Positions 26,036 through 34,963 of a DNA stretch of 64,000 bases are shown here, one piece after another (position 1 is the first letter of the stretch; each line of letters starts with the position of its first letter). Source of the stretch: RYN-230 sp963837335 (GTDB taxonomy: Bacteria > Actinomycetota > Actinomycetes > Streptosporangiales > Streptosporangiaceae); contig CAWINS010000019.1 of the NCBI GenBank assembly GCA_963837335.1, forward strand, positions 1 to 64,000, given 5' to 3'. A program made the translations under genes and the position numbers. The notes under the pieces were generated by a model that was not told the origin of the DNA, searched no databases, and saw only the letters and a program-made list of their open reading frames with translations.

Positions 26036-27112
26036 ATGCGATCAGCGGCCACGGCAGAGCCGGGAGAACTCGCGGCGGGTGGCGGTAGCGCCGGCCTGGA
26101 CGCGCCGGCGGCCGGCCGGCCGGACGGCGAGGAGTTCGCCCGTCTCACCGATCCACTGCGCCCTGAGCTGCTCGCTTACTGCTACCGGATGCTCGGCTCG
26201 GTGCACGATGCCGAAGACCAGGTGCAGGAGACCCTGGTCCGCGCCTGGCGCTCCTATGGCGAGTTCCAGGGCCGGGCGTCGCTGCGGACCTGGCTCTACC
26301 GGATCGCTACGAACACCTGCCTGCGGGCGCTGGAGAACCGCAGCCGCCGGCCATTGCCGGCCGGCCTGGGCGGCCCGTCCAGCGACCCGGACGGGCCGCT
26401 GGATGCGGCCCGGCCCGAGGTTCCGTGGCTCGAGCCCTTCCCCGACACGCTGCTCGGTGCGGTCTCAGTCGGGGCCGGATCCGCGGATCCGGCCGCGATT
26501 GTGACGGCGCGGCACAGCATGCGGCTGGCCCTCATCGCCGCCCTGCAGTACCTGCCTGGCCGCCAGCGGGCCGTGCTGATCTTGCGGGACGTCCTGATGT
26601 GGCGGGCGGCTGAGGTCGCCGAGCTACTCGGGCTCTCGACCCCGGCGGTGAACAGTCTGCTGCAGCGCGCCCGGGAGGGCCTGCGGCACGCGGCCCCGGT
26701 ACCGGACGAGATCCGCGAACCCGCCGACGCCGGCCAGCGGGAACTGCTCGACCAGTACGCGGCGGCGCTGGAGAACGCCGACCTAGCCGCGCTCATGCGG
26801 CTGTTGCGCGCCGATGCCGTGATCGAGATGCCGCCGTTGCCGTCCTGGTTCGCCGGCCAGGCGCAGATCAGCCGCTTTCTGGCGGCGCATGTTCTCCGTG
26901 AGCCCGGCGGTTTCCGGGTGGTCCCGGCCCACGCCAACGGCCAGCCGGCCTTCGCGGTCTACCAGCGCGGTGCCGAGGGCGTGTACCGGGCCCACGCGGT
27001 GCAGGTGCTCACCTGCACCGGCACCGGCATCGCGCGGATCGTCTCCTTCATCGAGCCGCGGCTGTTCGCGGCGTTCGGGCTGCCCGGGCAACTCCCCGCC
27101 CGCCGACCTTAG
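26036..27112 (+). CDS. ECF sigma factor with C-terminal SnoaL-like domain
   Basis: A 358-residue sigma-70-family protein starting at ATG 26036 behind AGGGGAG. Region 2 (about residues 38-100) reads ELLAYCYRMLGSVHDAEDQVQ then LRTWLYRIATNTCLRAL. Region 4 (about 160-215) reads LQYLPGRQRAVLILRDVLMW and AEVAELLGLSTPAVNSLLQRA. The last 130 residues form an NTF2/SnoaL-like domain (LDQYAAALENADLAALMRLL, FIEPRLFAAFGLP). In such ECF groups (ECF56/SigG-like) the extension replaces an anti-sigma factor in controlling activity. No anti-sigma gene is seen nearby. Confidence 0.9.
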   Translation: MRSAATAEPGELAAGGGSAGLDAPAAGRPDGEEFARLTDPLRPELLAYCYRMLGSVHDAEDQVQETLVRAWRSYGEFQGRASLRTWLYRIATNTCLRALENRSRRPLPAGLGGPSSDPDGPLDAARPEVPWLEPFPDTLLGAVSVGAGSADPAAIVTARHSMRLALIAALQYLPGRQRAVLILRDVLMWRAAEVAELLGLSTPAVNSLLQRAREGLRHAAPVPDEIREPADAGQRELLDQYAAALENADLAALMRLLRADAVIEMPPLPSWFAGQAQISRFLAAHVLREPGGFRVVPAHANGQPAFAVYQRGAEGVYRAHAVQVLTCTGTGIARIVSFIEPRLFAAFGLPGQLPARRP

Positions 27113-27115
27113 CGT

Positions 27116-27151
27116 GGTGGGTTGTGCCCCGCCGGCGGGGCGCAACCCACC
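27116..27151. terminator. Hairpin terminator after the sigma gene
   Basis: GGTGGGTTGTGCCCCG (27116-27131), loop CCGG, CGGGGCGCAACCCACC (27136-27151): a 16-bp stem with one G-T-type wobble, between the convergent sigma factor and DUF1707 genes. Confidence 0.7.
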
Positions 27152-27185
27152 GCGATCATGGGAATGCCGCGCGCGCTGGGCGGGA

Positions 27186-27683
27186 TCAGGACTGGCCGGG
27201 GGGCAGGGACGGGGGACCGTCTGGCCCGCGGCCCCGGCGGAACTGGGCGGCGGCGACGGAGATGGCGAGCAGCGCCGCGCCGTACGGGCCGGCCACCCAC
27301 AGCGGCCAGGGATACTGCAGGTGGGCGGTGGTGGCGCTGACCAGGACCCAGACCACCACGTTGACCGACACCGCCACCAGCCAGATCGTCCACAGCACCT
27401 TGAGCGCCGCGGGCTGGCGGGCGAACAGCGCCGCGGTGATCCGCCGGCGCCGGGACCGGGGCGGAGCCGGCGCGGCCGGCCGGGTCGGCGCCGGGGCCGG
27501 GGTCTCGGGCAGGTCCCGGCAGAGCGGGACCAGGTCGCCGTGAGTCACCGCATCGTAGGCCAGGCCCATCCGCTCGACGTACTCGTCCATCTTCAGCCGG
27601 CCATCGTCCAGCGCGGCGCGCAGTCGCTCCACGACGTCCTGGCGCTCCGCGTCCGAAGCCCGCATGTCCGGACGATCTTCCAT
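27186..27683 (-). CDS. DUF1707 membrane protein
   Basis: A 165-residue protein starting at ATG 27683 behind GGAAGAGG. Residues 6-60 are a DUF1707 domain (MRASDAERQDVVERLRAALDD, MDEYVERMGLAYDAVTHGDL). After a Pro-rich linker come two membrane helices (LKVLWTIWLVAVSVNVVVWVL and WPLWVAGPYGAALLAISVAA). The family is common in actinobacteria and its function is unknown; it is thought to act at the membrane. Convergent with the sigma factor gene. Confidence 0.82.
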   Translation of the reverse strand: MEDRPDMRASDAERQDVVERLRAALDDGRLKMDEYVERMGLAYDAVTHGDLVPLCRDLPETPAPAPTRPAAPAPPRSRRRRITAALFARQPAALKVLWTIWLVAVSVNVVVWVLVSATTAHLQYPWPLWVAGPYGAALLAISVAAAQFRRGRGPDGPPSLPPGQS

Positions 27684-27804
27684 GGCCCTCTTCCGCCCCC
27701 GATCCGCTGCCCCTGAGCCCAGGATAGGGGTCGGCCCGGCCTCAGTCAGTCCGGGCGATGGGCCCGCAGGAAGGCGGCGGGCCGGCGCGTCGTACTCTCG
27801 GCCC

Positions 27805-28105
27805 ATGCAGTTCAGCCGGGACCTGCGGGATGATGTGATCACGGGCGACATTACCGTGTCCTTCCGCCTGTGGCGGCGGCCGAAAGTGAAGGCCGGCGGC
27901 CGGTACCCGGTCGGCCCGGCCCGCATCGAGGTCGAACTCGGTGGAGCTGGTGCCGTTCGCCTCCATCACCCCGGCCGACCTTCGCCGCTCCGGGGAGCCG
28001 GACCTGGAGTCGCTGCGCAGGCGCGCGGCGCACGCGGGACCGGTCACCGGCGAGACGCTGCTGTACCGGGTGGAGTTCCATCTGGTCGGGGAACCCGGCC
28101 GCTAG
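27805..28105 (+). pseudogene. ASCH-like small protein with one-base insertion
   Basis: Start is ATG 27805. The first frame encodes MQFSRDLRDDVITGDITVSF, then RLWRRPKVKAGGRYPVGPARIEV. The continuation SVELVPFASITPADLRRSGE and the end LLYRVEFHLVGEPGR are in another frame, reached by dropping one A at 27935-27936 (GAAC in place of GAC). The joined protein of about 99 residues resembles the small ASCH/PUA-like putative RNA-binding proteins of actinobacteria. The close family match on both sides suggests a sequencing error or a very recent lesion. Confidence 0.7.
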
Positions 28106-28143
28106 CGCCGGGGCTGGTCCGGGCGACGCGGTGCCTGGCCGGG

Positions 28144-29524
28144 TCAGCCGTGCCGGGCGAGCAGGGGGATGAGGACGCGTGCGTCGGGGCTGCCCCAGCC
28201 GGTGACCGGATCCCAGCCGGGCGCGGCCCGGTAGCCGTGGAATGTCTTCGGCGGGAACTTCGCGGTGTTGTTTCCCGTCATGACATCGTGGAAGGCCTGG
28301 TGGCTCTGCCGGCCGCGGGCGATCCGGTAGATGGCGGGGTTGACGAAGCCCAGGTGACGGCCGGCGTACTGGTCGGCCAGGGCGATCAATCCGGCCCAGA
28401 TCGGGGCGCTGGCACTGGTGCCACCGCTGTTGCGGATATCGATCTTGCCGCCGCCCTCGCTGATGACCAGCGCCATGCCGGTGTGGCCACTGGCGTCGGC
28501 AGAGACGTCAGGTAGCCCGCGGGCGCGGCCGATACCAGGCACGCCGTCCTGGTAGCCGGGGCGCGCGAACACGCGGCTGAATCCGCCGCCTGAGGCCTGG
28601 AAGGCCGATCCCGGGTCTCCGAACGGGAGGCCCCACCCGGTCTCGCTGATATACGCGCCGGTCTTGTGACTGGCGGTCAGGGACGTGCCACCAGCGGCGA
28701 GGACCAGCGGGTCCGAGGCGGGCAGGTTGGCCTCCTTGACCGGGGGGAACGTGCCTCCAGTCAATGCCTTGATCAACGAGCACGGCTCGCCCACCACGCC
28801 GACGTCGCCGGACGCGGCGACCACGGTCACGTGATGGCTGGCCGCCGCCCGGAGCGCCGCGTGCAGCCGGGCCACCTGCGCCGGGGTGTCGCAATGTTCC
28901 CCGCCGGCCTGGCCGGCCGCGCTGATCGAGATGACGCCACCCCGGGTAAGGCCGATCCGCAGCGCGGCCACGGCGGCCGTCACCGCTCTCGCGGTGCTGT
29001 TCAGGGCGGTCGTCTTGACCAGGACCACCGCGAGCGTGGCGTCCGGCGCGACCACGTGCGCCATCTCCACGTCGAGTACCTCCTCCCCGTTGGCCAGCCA
29101 GGGCGCGGCCGCGCCGGCCAGTCTGGTCACGACCCGCAGCCGCGCAGCGGGCAGGCCGAACCGCTGGTCGAACTGGGCCAGGTCCTGACGGAGGTCGCTG
29201 ACCGCGGGCGGGGCCAGATGAGGCTCGGCGAGCTCAGGCAGGACCACGGTCTCGCCGCGGCCATTGATCCCGCGGGCGAGCAACGGCCGGATGCCGTAGG
29301 CCACCTGAAGCTGGTGCGGGGTATAACAGGTCGTCACCGAATCGCAGTCAGCCGTCCCGCTGGCGGGCGCGCTCAGCGGACGCGGTCGAGCGGGCCAGGG
29401 CCGCCAGGTGCGCAGGCCCGCATGCGGTGAGGAGCGTGCCTACTACGGCCACTCCCGCGGTCGCGGCCCACCGCCGGCGGCGGGTTGCCATTCCCGGGTG
29501 GGCACCCAGACGGACCTTGATCAT
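28144..29524 (-). pseudogene. Sedolisin (S53)-type secreted peptidase, one frameshift
   Basis: ATG 29524 behind CTGGAG begins a lipoprotein-like signal (RRRRWAATAGVAVVGTLLTAC). Around 29374-29380 the frame changes (STAS to LSAPASGTADCDSVTTCYTP) and then stays open to 28144. The peptidase domain has the sedolisin Glu/Asp pair in ANGEEVLDVEMAH, an Asp-containing central part, the Ser in SGGTSASAPIWAG, and the C-terminal Ca-binding segment with DVMTGNN and GWDPVTGWGSP. The large pro-domain typical of many sedolisins is absent, so it is a short form. Acidic extracellular proteolysis is the known family role. Confidence 0.82.
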
Positions 29525-29728
29525 GTTGACTCCAGGGCGGCCGGGTTCTCGTCGGTGAGGTTCCCGCTGATGTTCCGGGAACTCCGGGTTCGCCTGGGAG
29601 CCGCTGCTCCCGCGGGCCAGCTTTCCGGACCGTCGCTTCTTCTATTGCGCGGCAGCGGCGGCCGGTTCACGCCGGACGCGGCGGCCTTCGCGGTGCGCCG
29701 GGTTCAGCGCCAGGGAAGCGGCCGCGAG

Positions 29729-31321
29729 TCAGCGCTGCTGGGCGAAGTCCCGGGTCCGGATGGTCACCAGCGAGACCACGGCCGACACCAGCGCGATGAT
29801 CGCCGCGACCAGCAGGATGTGGTTCAGGCCAGTGGTGAAGGCCGCCCTGGTGATCTCGCCCACCTTCGGCCGCAGCGGCGCGGGGAGCCTGCCGATCACG
29901 TTGCCGATCTCGCCGGACTGCACGGCGGTAGCGATCCTCGGGCCCTGATGGGACAGGCCGGGCACCGCCGCGATGGCCGCCCGGACCTCACTGGCCACCT
30001 TGTTGGAGAACAGGGTGCCCAGCAGGGCGATGCCGGTGGCGATCCCGACCTGGCGGAACGTGGAGTTGATGCCGGAGGCCATGCCTGCCTGATCCGGCGG
30101 CACCACGCCCACCGCGGTGGAGGCCAGCGGCGGGTTGACCAGGCCGACGCCGAGCCCGCCCACGATCATCCCGGGGATCAGGTGGGTCCAGCCTGACTGC
30201 GCGTTGAGCCCGCGCATCAGCAGCAGCCCCACCCCGACCAGGATCAGCCCCGGCCCGATGAGCAGCCGGATCGGCACCTTGGACGTCAGCCGTCCGGCCA
30301 CCGTGGCGCTCACCAGGATGGCCCCGGACAGGAACATGACCCGCACCCCGGTGCCCAGCGGCGAATAGCCCAGGATGTCCTGCAGGTACAGCACGATGTA
30401 CAGCAGCATCGCGAAGATCGAGGCGCTCAGGCCGAACGCCGCCACGCTGCCGCCGGTGAACGTGGGCAGCCGGAACAGGCTCAGGTCGAACATCGGGTGC
30501 GCGATCTGCCGCTCGACGAAGACGAAGACCACCAGCAGCACGGCCGAGGCCACCAGGCAGCCCAGTACCAGGCCATCGGTGAACGACCGCTGGTTGGACT
30601 CGATCAGCCCGTAGACCAGCAACGCCAGCGCGGCCGTGAACACCACGAAGCCCGCCCAGTCCGGGCGGGTGGCATGCGGCGAGCGGGACTCCGAGACTTT
30701 CAGCACCGAGATGACGACGGCGATCACGCCGATCGGCGCGTTCACGAAGAAGATCCACCGCCAGGACAGGCCGGAGGTCAGCAGGCCGCCGAGCAGCGGG
30801 CCGATCGCCACGGCCAGGCCGGTCACCGCGCCCCAGACCCCGAACGCCGTGCCGCGGTCCCGGCCGCGGAACGCGTCCGCGAGCAGGGCGAGCGAGACCG
30901 CGAACATGATCGCCCCGCCCACGCCCTGCAGCCCGCGGGAGAGCTGGAGCATCAGCGTGCTGACCGCGAACCCGCACAGCACCGAGGCGACGGTGAAGAT
31001 CGTCAGGCCGATCAGGTACATCAGGCGGCGGCCGAACATGTCGGCCAGGCTGCCCGCAGTGAGCAGGAACGCGGCCAGGGTCAGGGCGTAGGCGTCCACC
31101 ACCCACTGCAGGTCGGCGAAGCTCGAGTGCAGGGCCCGCTGGATGTCCGGCAGTGCCACGTTCACGATCGTGATGTCCAGCAGCAGCATGAAGGTGCCGA
31201 GGCACACCGCGACCAGGGTCCACCACTTGTTTCCGCGCTGGTCCGGCTCACCCTGGCCGGGGGCCGGCTGGCGGCGCTGGCTCTCGTCCTGGCCGGACAG
31301 ATCAGCGTGGGCTTCGGTCAC
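29729..31321 (-). CDS. MFS multidrug exporter, DHA2 (EmrB/QacA) family
   Basis: A 530-residue membrane protein starting at GTG 31321 behind GGGAGCG, with about 14 predicted helices. Typical DHA2 features are LLDITIVNVALPDIQ in TM1, the ADMFGRRLMYLIG loop, RGLQGVGGAIMF, and the motif C-like GPLLGGLL. The family exports hydrophobic drugs using the proton gradient. It is monocistronic; no regulator of TetR or MarR type lies beside it. About 200 bp without a gene separate it from the sedolisin start. Confidence 0.9.
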   Translation of the reverse strand: MTEAHADLSGQDESQRRQPAPGQGEPDQRGNKWWTLVAVCLGTFMLLLDITIVNVALPDIQRALHSSFADLQWVVDAYALTLAAFLLTAGSLADMFGRRLMYLIGLTIFTVASVLCGFAVSTLMLQLSRGLQGVGGAIMFAVSLALLADAFRGRDRGTAFGVWGAVTGLAVAIGPLLGGLLTSGLSWRWIFFVNAPIGVIAVVISVLKVSESRSPHATRPDWAGFVVFTAALALLVYGLIESNQRSFTDGLVLGCLVASAVLLVVFVFVERQIAHPMFDLSLFRLPTFTGGSVAAFGLSASIFAMLLYIVLYLQDILGYSPLGTGVRVMFLSGAILVSATVAGRLTSKVPIRLLIGPGLILVGVGLLLMRGLNAQSGWTHLIPGMIVGGLGVGLVNPPLASTAVGVVPPDQAGMASGINSTFRQVGIATGIALLGTLFSNKVASEVRAAIAAVPGLSHQGPRIATAVQSGEIGNVIGRLPAPLRPKVGEITRAAFTTGLNHILLVAAIIALVSAVVSLVTIRTRDFAQQR

Positions 31322-31520
31322 GAACGCTCCCGTGGGTCGGCGGCAACATCAGGCACGCGACACCATCCACGATACGGGCGGGGTCACGCAGGGTTTTCGC
31401 GGGTCACCGCCGGAGTGGTTGCTGCGCGTACCGCAACTCCGGCCGGGCCGGGCTGGTGGGCGGGATCCGGGCGCCTGGCGCGCAGCGCGGTTTGCGCTCA
31501 AGTGGGGCGATACTGGGGAT

Positions 31521-32450
31521 ATGCCCCACCGGCAGCAGGCCAGGACCGGGCAGGCCGTCCAGGCAGATGTCGCGTCGGGCGTCGCCGAGCTCGTGGCCGA
31601 CGCTGACCGGCCGCGGGCCTGGACCCTGCGGGTGGATGGCATCCCGCAGTCCCACGTTGACCTGGACGACCCGGAGTACCTGGAGTTCGAGTACATACGG
31701 CGGCTCGGGCACCTGGCCGACCTGGCCGCGCCCGCCGGGGAGCCACTGCGGGTCCTGCACCTGGGCGGCGGGGGACTCACCCTGGCCCGGTACGTGGCGG
31801 CGACCCGTCCCGGATCCCGGCAGCTGGCCGTGGACTCAGACGCGGCCCTGGTCGATCTGGTCCGGCGGCTGCTGCCCCTGGACCAGCCGGGCCGCCGGAC
31901 AGCGGCGGGGCGGGCCAGTGCTGGGAGGCCTGGCGCCGGGCGGCCCGGTGCGGCCCGGATCCGGGTCCGGGTCGGCGACGCCCGCGCGGTCCTGGAGGAG
32001 GTCCGGACCGGGTCGTTTGACCTGGTGATCGCCGACCTGTTCGCTGGAGCCCGGACCCCGGCCCATGCGACCACGGTGGAGTTCGCGGCGGCGGCGGCCG
32101 CCGCGCTCGGGCCGGCCGGGATCTTCGCCGCGAACCTGGGCGACGGTCCGCCCCTCACTCACGCCCGGGCCCGGGTCGCGACCGTGCGGGCCGTTTTCCG
32201 GCACGCGTGCCTGATCGCGGACCCGGCGGTGCTGCGCGGCCGCCGGTTCGGCAACCTGGTGCTGGCCGCCTCGGATGCGGAGCTTCCGGTGGGCGGGCTG
32301 GCCCGGCGGACCGCCGGTGACCCGTTCCCCGGCCGCGTCGTCGGGGGCGCGGACCTGGACCGCTTCGCGGCCGGGATCAAGCCGGTCTCCGACGCGCAGG
32401 CGGCACCCCCGCCCATCCCGCCGCCGCACCTGTTCGAGGTCAGGCGGTGA
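31521..32450 (+). CDS. Spermidine-synthase-like SAM-fold protein
   Basis: A 309-residue cytosolic protein. It contains IPQSHVDLDDPEYLEFEYIRR, the Rossmann motif VLHLGGGGLTLARYVAA, and FDLVIADLFAG, as in the spermidine-synthase-like (fused or stand-alone) proteins of actinobacteria. The aminopropyltransferase catalytic Asp region DLFAG is present, but the polyamine specificity residues cannot be assigned, so the reaction is unknown. A Gly/Arg/Pro insertion at about residues 128-146 looks like a local expansion. It overlaps the convergent FAH gene by 11 bp. The start is ATG 31521, with upstream in-frame alternatives. Confidence 0.75.
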   Translation: MPHRQQARTGQAVQADVASGVAELVADADRPRAWTLRVDGIPQSHVDLDDPEYLEFEYIRRLGHLADLAAPAGEPLRVLHLGGGGLTLARYVAATRPGSRQLAVDSDAALVDLVRRLLPLDQPGRRTAAGRASAGRPGAGRPGAARIRVRVGDARAVLEEVRTGSFDLVIADLFAGARTPAHATTVEFAAAAAAALGPAGIFAANLGDGPPLTHARARVATVRAVFRHACLIADPAVLRGRRFGNLVLAASDAELPVGGLARRTAGDPFPGRVVGGADLDRFAAGIKPVSDAQAAPPPIPPPHLFEVRR

Positions 32451-33318
32451 CGGGGTTGGCCAGCTCGCCGATCCCGGAGATCTCGATGCTCACCTTGTCG
32501 CCCGGCTCCAGGTAGACCGGGGGCTTCATGCCCAGCGCCACCCCGGACGGCGTTCCGGTCGCGATGATGTCGCCGGGCTCCAGGGTGATGCCCCGGGAGA
32601 TGTAGGCGATCAGCTCGGGCACGCCGGTGATCATCTGGGAGCAGCTGGCGTCCTGCCGGACCTCACCGTTGACCAGGGTGCGCAGGGTCATCTCGCCGAC
32701 GGGCGGCGCGGCGGCCGCGTCGAGGACGACCGGGCCGAGCGGGGCGAACGTGTCCAGCGCCTTGCCCCGGATCCACTGCGGTTCGGCGCCCTGCAGATCC
32801 CGCGCGGAAACATCGTTGATGATCGTGTAGCCGCCGACGTAGCCGAGCGCGTCCCCCACGGCGACGTCCGTGGCCCGCCGCCCGATGATGACGGCCAGCT
32901 CTCCCTCGTAATCGAGTTCCGAGGTGATGGCCGGGCGGATGATTGGCTCGCCGTGCGCGATCAGGCATGAGGAGAACTTGGCGAACAGCACGATCCGCTC
33001 CGGGGGTTTGGCCCGGCTCTCCGCGATGTGGTCGGCGTAGTTGAGCCCGACGCAGACGATCTTGCCGGGCCGCAGCACCGGCGGCGCGTAGCGGGCACCG
33101 GCCTGGCCGACGCGGGGCTGGGCGCCGGACGCCAGCTCGCGCAGCCGGCCGACGGCGGCCGGTCCGCGGGCGTACAGCTCACCCACGTCGTGCAGGCCGC
33201 CGAGGTCAGGGGCGCCGCCCGCGGCGGCGAGCTCGTCGACCGCGGCGAACCCGTCTCCCGCCGCGACGTGGAGCGAAGGAACGCCGGAGCCTTCGGTGTA
33301 CAGTGCCGCCAATTTCAC
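32440..33318 (-). CDS. Fumarylacetoacetate hydrolase family protein
   Basis: A 292-residue protein beginning MKLAALYTEGSG at 33318. The FAH fold is complete: KIVCVGLNYADHIAE, the Mg ligands in LDYEGELAVIIG and INDVSARDLQ, then LEPGDIIATGTPSGV, ending normally SGIGELANPV. Substrates may be acylpyruvates or 2-oxo-hept-ene-dioate-type acids. Unlike its paralogue at 1200-2098, it has a proper stop codon. It is downstream of the epimerase gene with an 80-bp gap and may share a transcript with it. Confidence 0.88.
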   Translation of the reverse strand: MKLAALYTEGSGVPSLHVAAGDGFAAVDELAAAGGAPDLGGLHDVGELYARGPAAVGRLRELASGAQPRVGQAGARYAPPVLRPGKIVCVGLNYADHIAESRAKPPERIVLFAKFSSCLIAHGEPIIRPAITSELDYEGELAVIIGRRATDVAVGDALGYVGGYTIINDVSARDLQGAEPQWIRGKALDTFAPLGPVVLDAAAAPPVGEMTLRTLVNGEVRQDASCSQMITGVPELIAYISRGITLEPGDIIATGTPSGVALGMKPPVYLEPGDKVSIEISGIGELANPVTA

Positions 33319-33397
33319 CCGCAGGTCTCCCTTGCTCGCCGTCCGGCCTCATACCGGCTGGCCTCATAGCCTTCCGCAGAATACGACACGGGTCTGA

Positions 33398-34387
33398 TCA
33401 CGCCTGGTCCGGGGAGAGGAGACCGGCGGCCAGCGCATCCTGGAAGCCCTTGACCGTCTCGCGCACCCCCTGGGCCAGCGGGATGTTGGGGACGTCGCCG
33501 ACCGCGTCGGACAGCGCCGTCCCGGCGAGCAGCGAGGGCACCGGGAGAAGGTTGCGGTCCCAGGTGATCAGGTCCCGGGCGCCCGGAAGGACGTCGTCGA
33601 TGAGGTCGACCAGCGCGGGGACGCCGGTCCGGCGGCCTGGCACGTTGAGGCTGACCGCCTCACCCGAGCCCGCGGCCGCCCGGGCCGACGCTATGAAGGC
33701 CCGGGCACAGTCAGGCGCGTAGGTGAGCAGCATGCTGCCGCTGAATTTGATCCGGAACGGGACACCTGCGGCCGCCGCCAGCATGGCCTTGGTCGGATCG
33801 GAGGTCATTCCCTGGTCCCGGCCGAGACCGTAGACGATGAACGGGCGGAGGCAGATCGACCCGATCCCGTGGTCGGTGGCATAGACCTTGGCCGTTCCCT
33901 CGTTGGCGGCCTTGTAGACGCCGTAGAAGGACTCCGGGAGCAGCGGCGAGTTGTCCGCGACCACCCCGGCGGGGTGGGCGGAGGGCCTCCCGAACACCGC
34001 GGCCGAGCTCGCCAGGGCCAGTCCGATCTGGCCCCCGGCCGCCCGGATCGCGTCGAACACGTTGACCGTGCCGACCACATTGACCATGGCCCCCAGCGGC
34101 GGGTCCGCGGCACAGAACGGGAGCTGCAGGCCGGCCAGGTGAACCACGTGGGTGATGCCGCGGTCGGCCACCAGGGCGGCCACGTCGCGGGCGCTGGTCA
34201 CGTCGAGTTCGGCGAATTCGAGCCCGTCGTCGGTCTGTCCCTGGGAGATGAGCCGGAAACGGCGCAGGTCCGGGCTCAGGTCGGTGGCCACGACCGGCAC
34301 ACCCTCGTCGAGCAGCAGCCGCACGGCCCACGCGCCGATGCAGCCCGCGGCGCCGGTGACCAGGAATCTCTCAGTTGGTGTTGGCAT
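33398..34387 (-). CDS. NAD-dependent epimerase/dehydratase family protein
   Basis: A 329-residue extended SDR. It has FLVTGAAGCIGAWA (Gly-x-x-Gly-x-x-Gly), ATDLSPDLRRF for the cofactor ribose, the HLAGLQLPF segment, catalytic Ser in ALASSAAVFG and FYGVYKAANE (Tyr-x-x-x-Lys). The C-terminal substrate domain is typical of sugar-nucleotide or related epimerases. ATG 34387 is used; a GTG at 34402 with AGGT near it is possible. It is divergent from the membrane-protein gene at 34436 with only a short shared promoter region. Confidence 0.85.
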   Translation of the reverse strand: MPTPTERFLVTGAAGCIGAWAVRLLLDEGVPVVATDLSPDLRRFRLISQGQTDDGLEFAELDVTSARDVAALVADRGITHVVHLAGLQLPFCAADPPLGAMVNVVGTVNVFDAIRAAGGQIGLALASSAAVFGRPSAHPAGVVADNSPLLPESFYGVYKAANEGTAKVYATDHGIGSICLRPFIVYGLGRDQGMTSDPTKAMLAAAAGVPFRIKFSGSMLLTYAPDCARAFIASARAAAGSGEAVSLNVPGRRTGVPALVDLIDDVLPGARDLITWDRNLLPVPSLLAGTALSDAVGDVPNIPLAQGVRETVKGFQDALAAGLLSPDQA

Positions 34388-34435
34388 GGGAACAAACTTC
34401 ACCTAGCCCGCGACCGCACGCAATACCCTGAGCCC

Positions 34436-34948
34436 ATGATCGACGGGTACAGCCCCGGAGCCTGGGGTGCCTTCTTCCTCGCCGCGGCCGTGGCCACCGC
34501 GGCGCTCAGCGGGCTGATCTTCGTCGGGCTCAGCGTCAACATCAGGACCGTGCTGAACACCGGGAAGCGCGAAGGCCAGAACTTCCTGACCGGCCGGGCC
34601 GTCGAGGCGCTGGCCGCCTTGCTGATCGTGCTGGTCATCAGCCTGGTCGGGCTGACCCCGGGCATCCCGCGCGGGGCGCTGGCCGCGTTCATCCTGCTGA
34701 CCGGGCTGGGCAGCGCTACCTCACCGGTCCGGGCGCTGCTGGCCAGCCGCCAGCAGGCGGCCATCGGCCTCCCGCTGGTGCTGCGGCTGGTCACCGCCGC
34801 CGGCCTGACCGTGACCTTGCTGCTGGCCGGGGTGACCCTGGCCACTGGCCACGGCGGCGGCCTGTACTGGCTGCCCGTCGCGTTCGTGCTCGCCATCGTC
34901 ATCGCCGCCATCAACGCCTGGGTGCTGCTGGTCGAGGTGCTGCGCTGA
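34436..34948 (+). CDS. Four-helix integral membrane protein of unknown function
   Basis: A 170-residue protein with four predicted membrane helices (GAFFLAAAVATAALSGLIFVG, ALAALLIVLVISLVGLTPG, LVLRLVTAAGLTVTLLLAGV, LPVAFVLAIVIAAINAWVLL). No enzymatic motif is seen. Similar short proteins in actinobacteria are annotated as hypothetical membrane proteins. Its stop lies 15 bp from the convergent ATPase stop, so the two ends are tightly packed. Confidence 0.78.
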   Translation: MIDGYSPGAWGAFFLAAAVATAALSGLIFVGLSVNIRTVLNTGKREGQNFLTGRAVEALAALLIVLVISLVGLTPGIPRGALAAFILLTGLGSATSPVRALLASRQQAAIGLPLVLRLVTAAGLTVTLLLAGVTLATGHGGGLYWLPVAFVLAIVIAAINAWVLLVEVLR

Positions 34949-34963
34949 GGCCGCGGGGCGGTC

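Noticed and set aside
27664..28515. 283-codon plus-strand frame running through the ASCH-like gene into the sedolisin region
   Set aside because: Only the first part after 27805 is coding; beyond about 27936 the true protein continues in another frame and the rest is antisense to the sedolisin.
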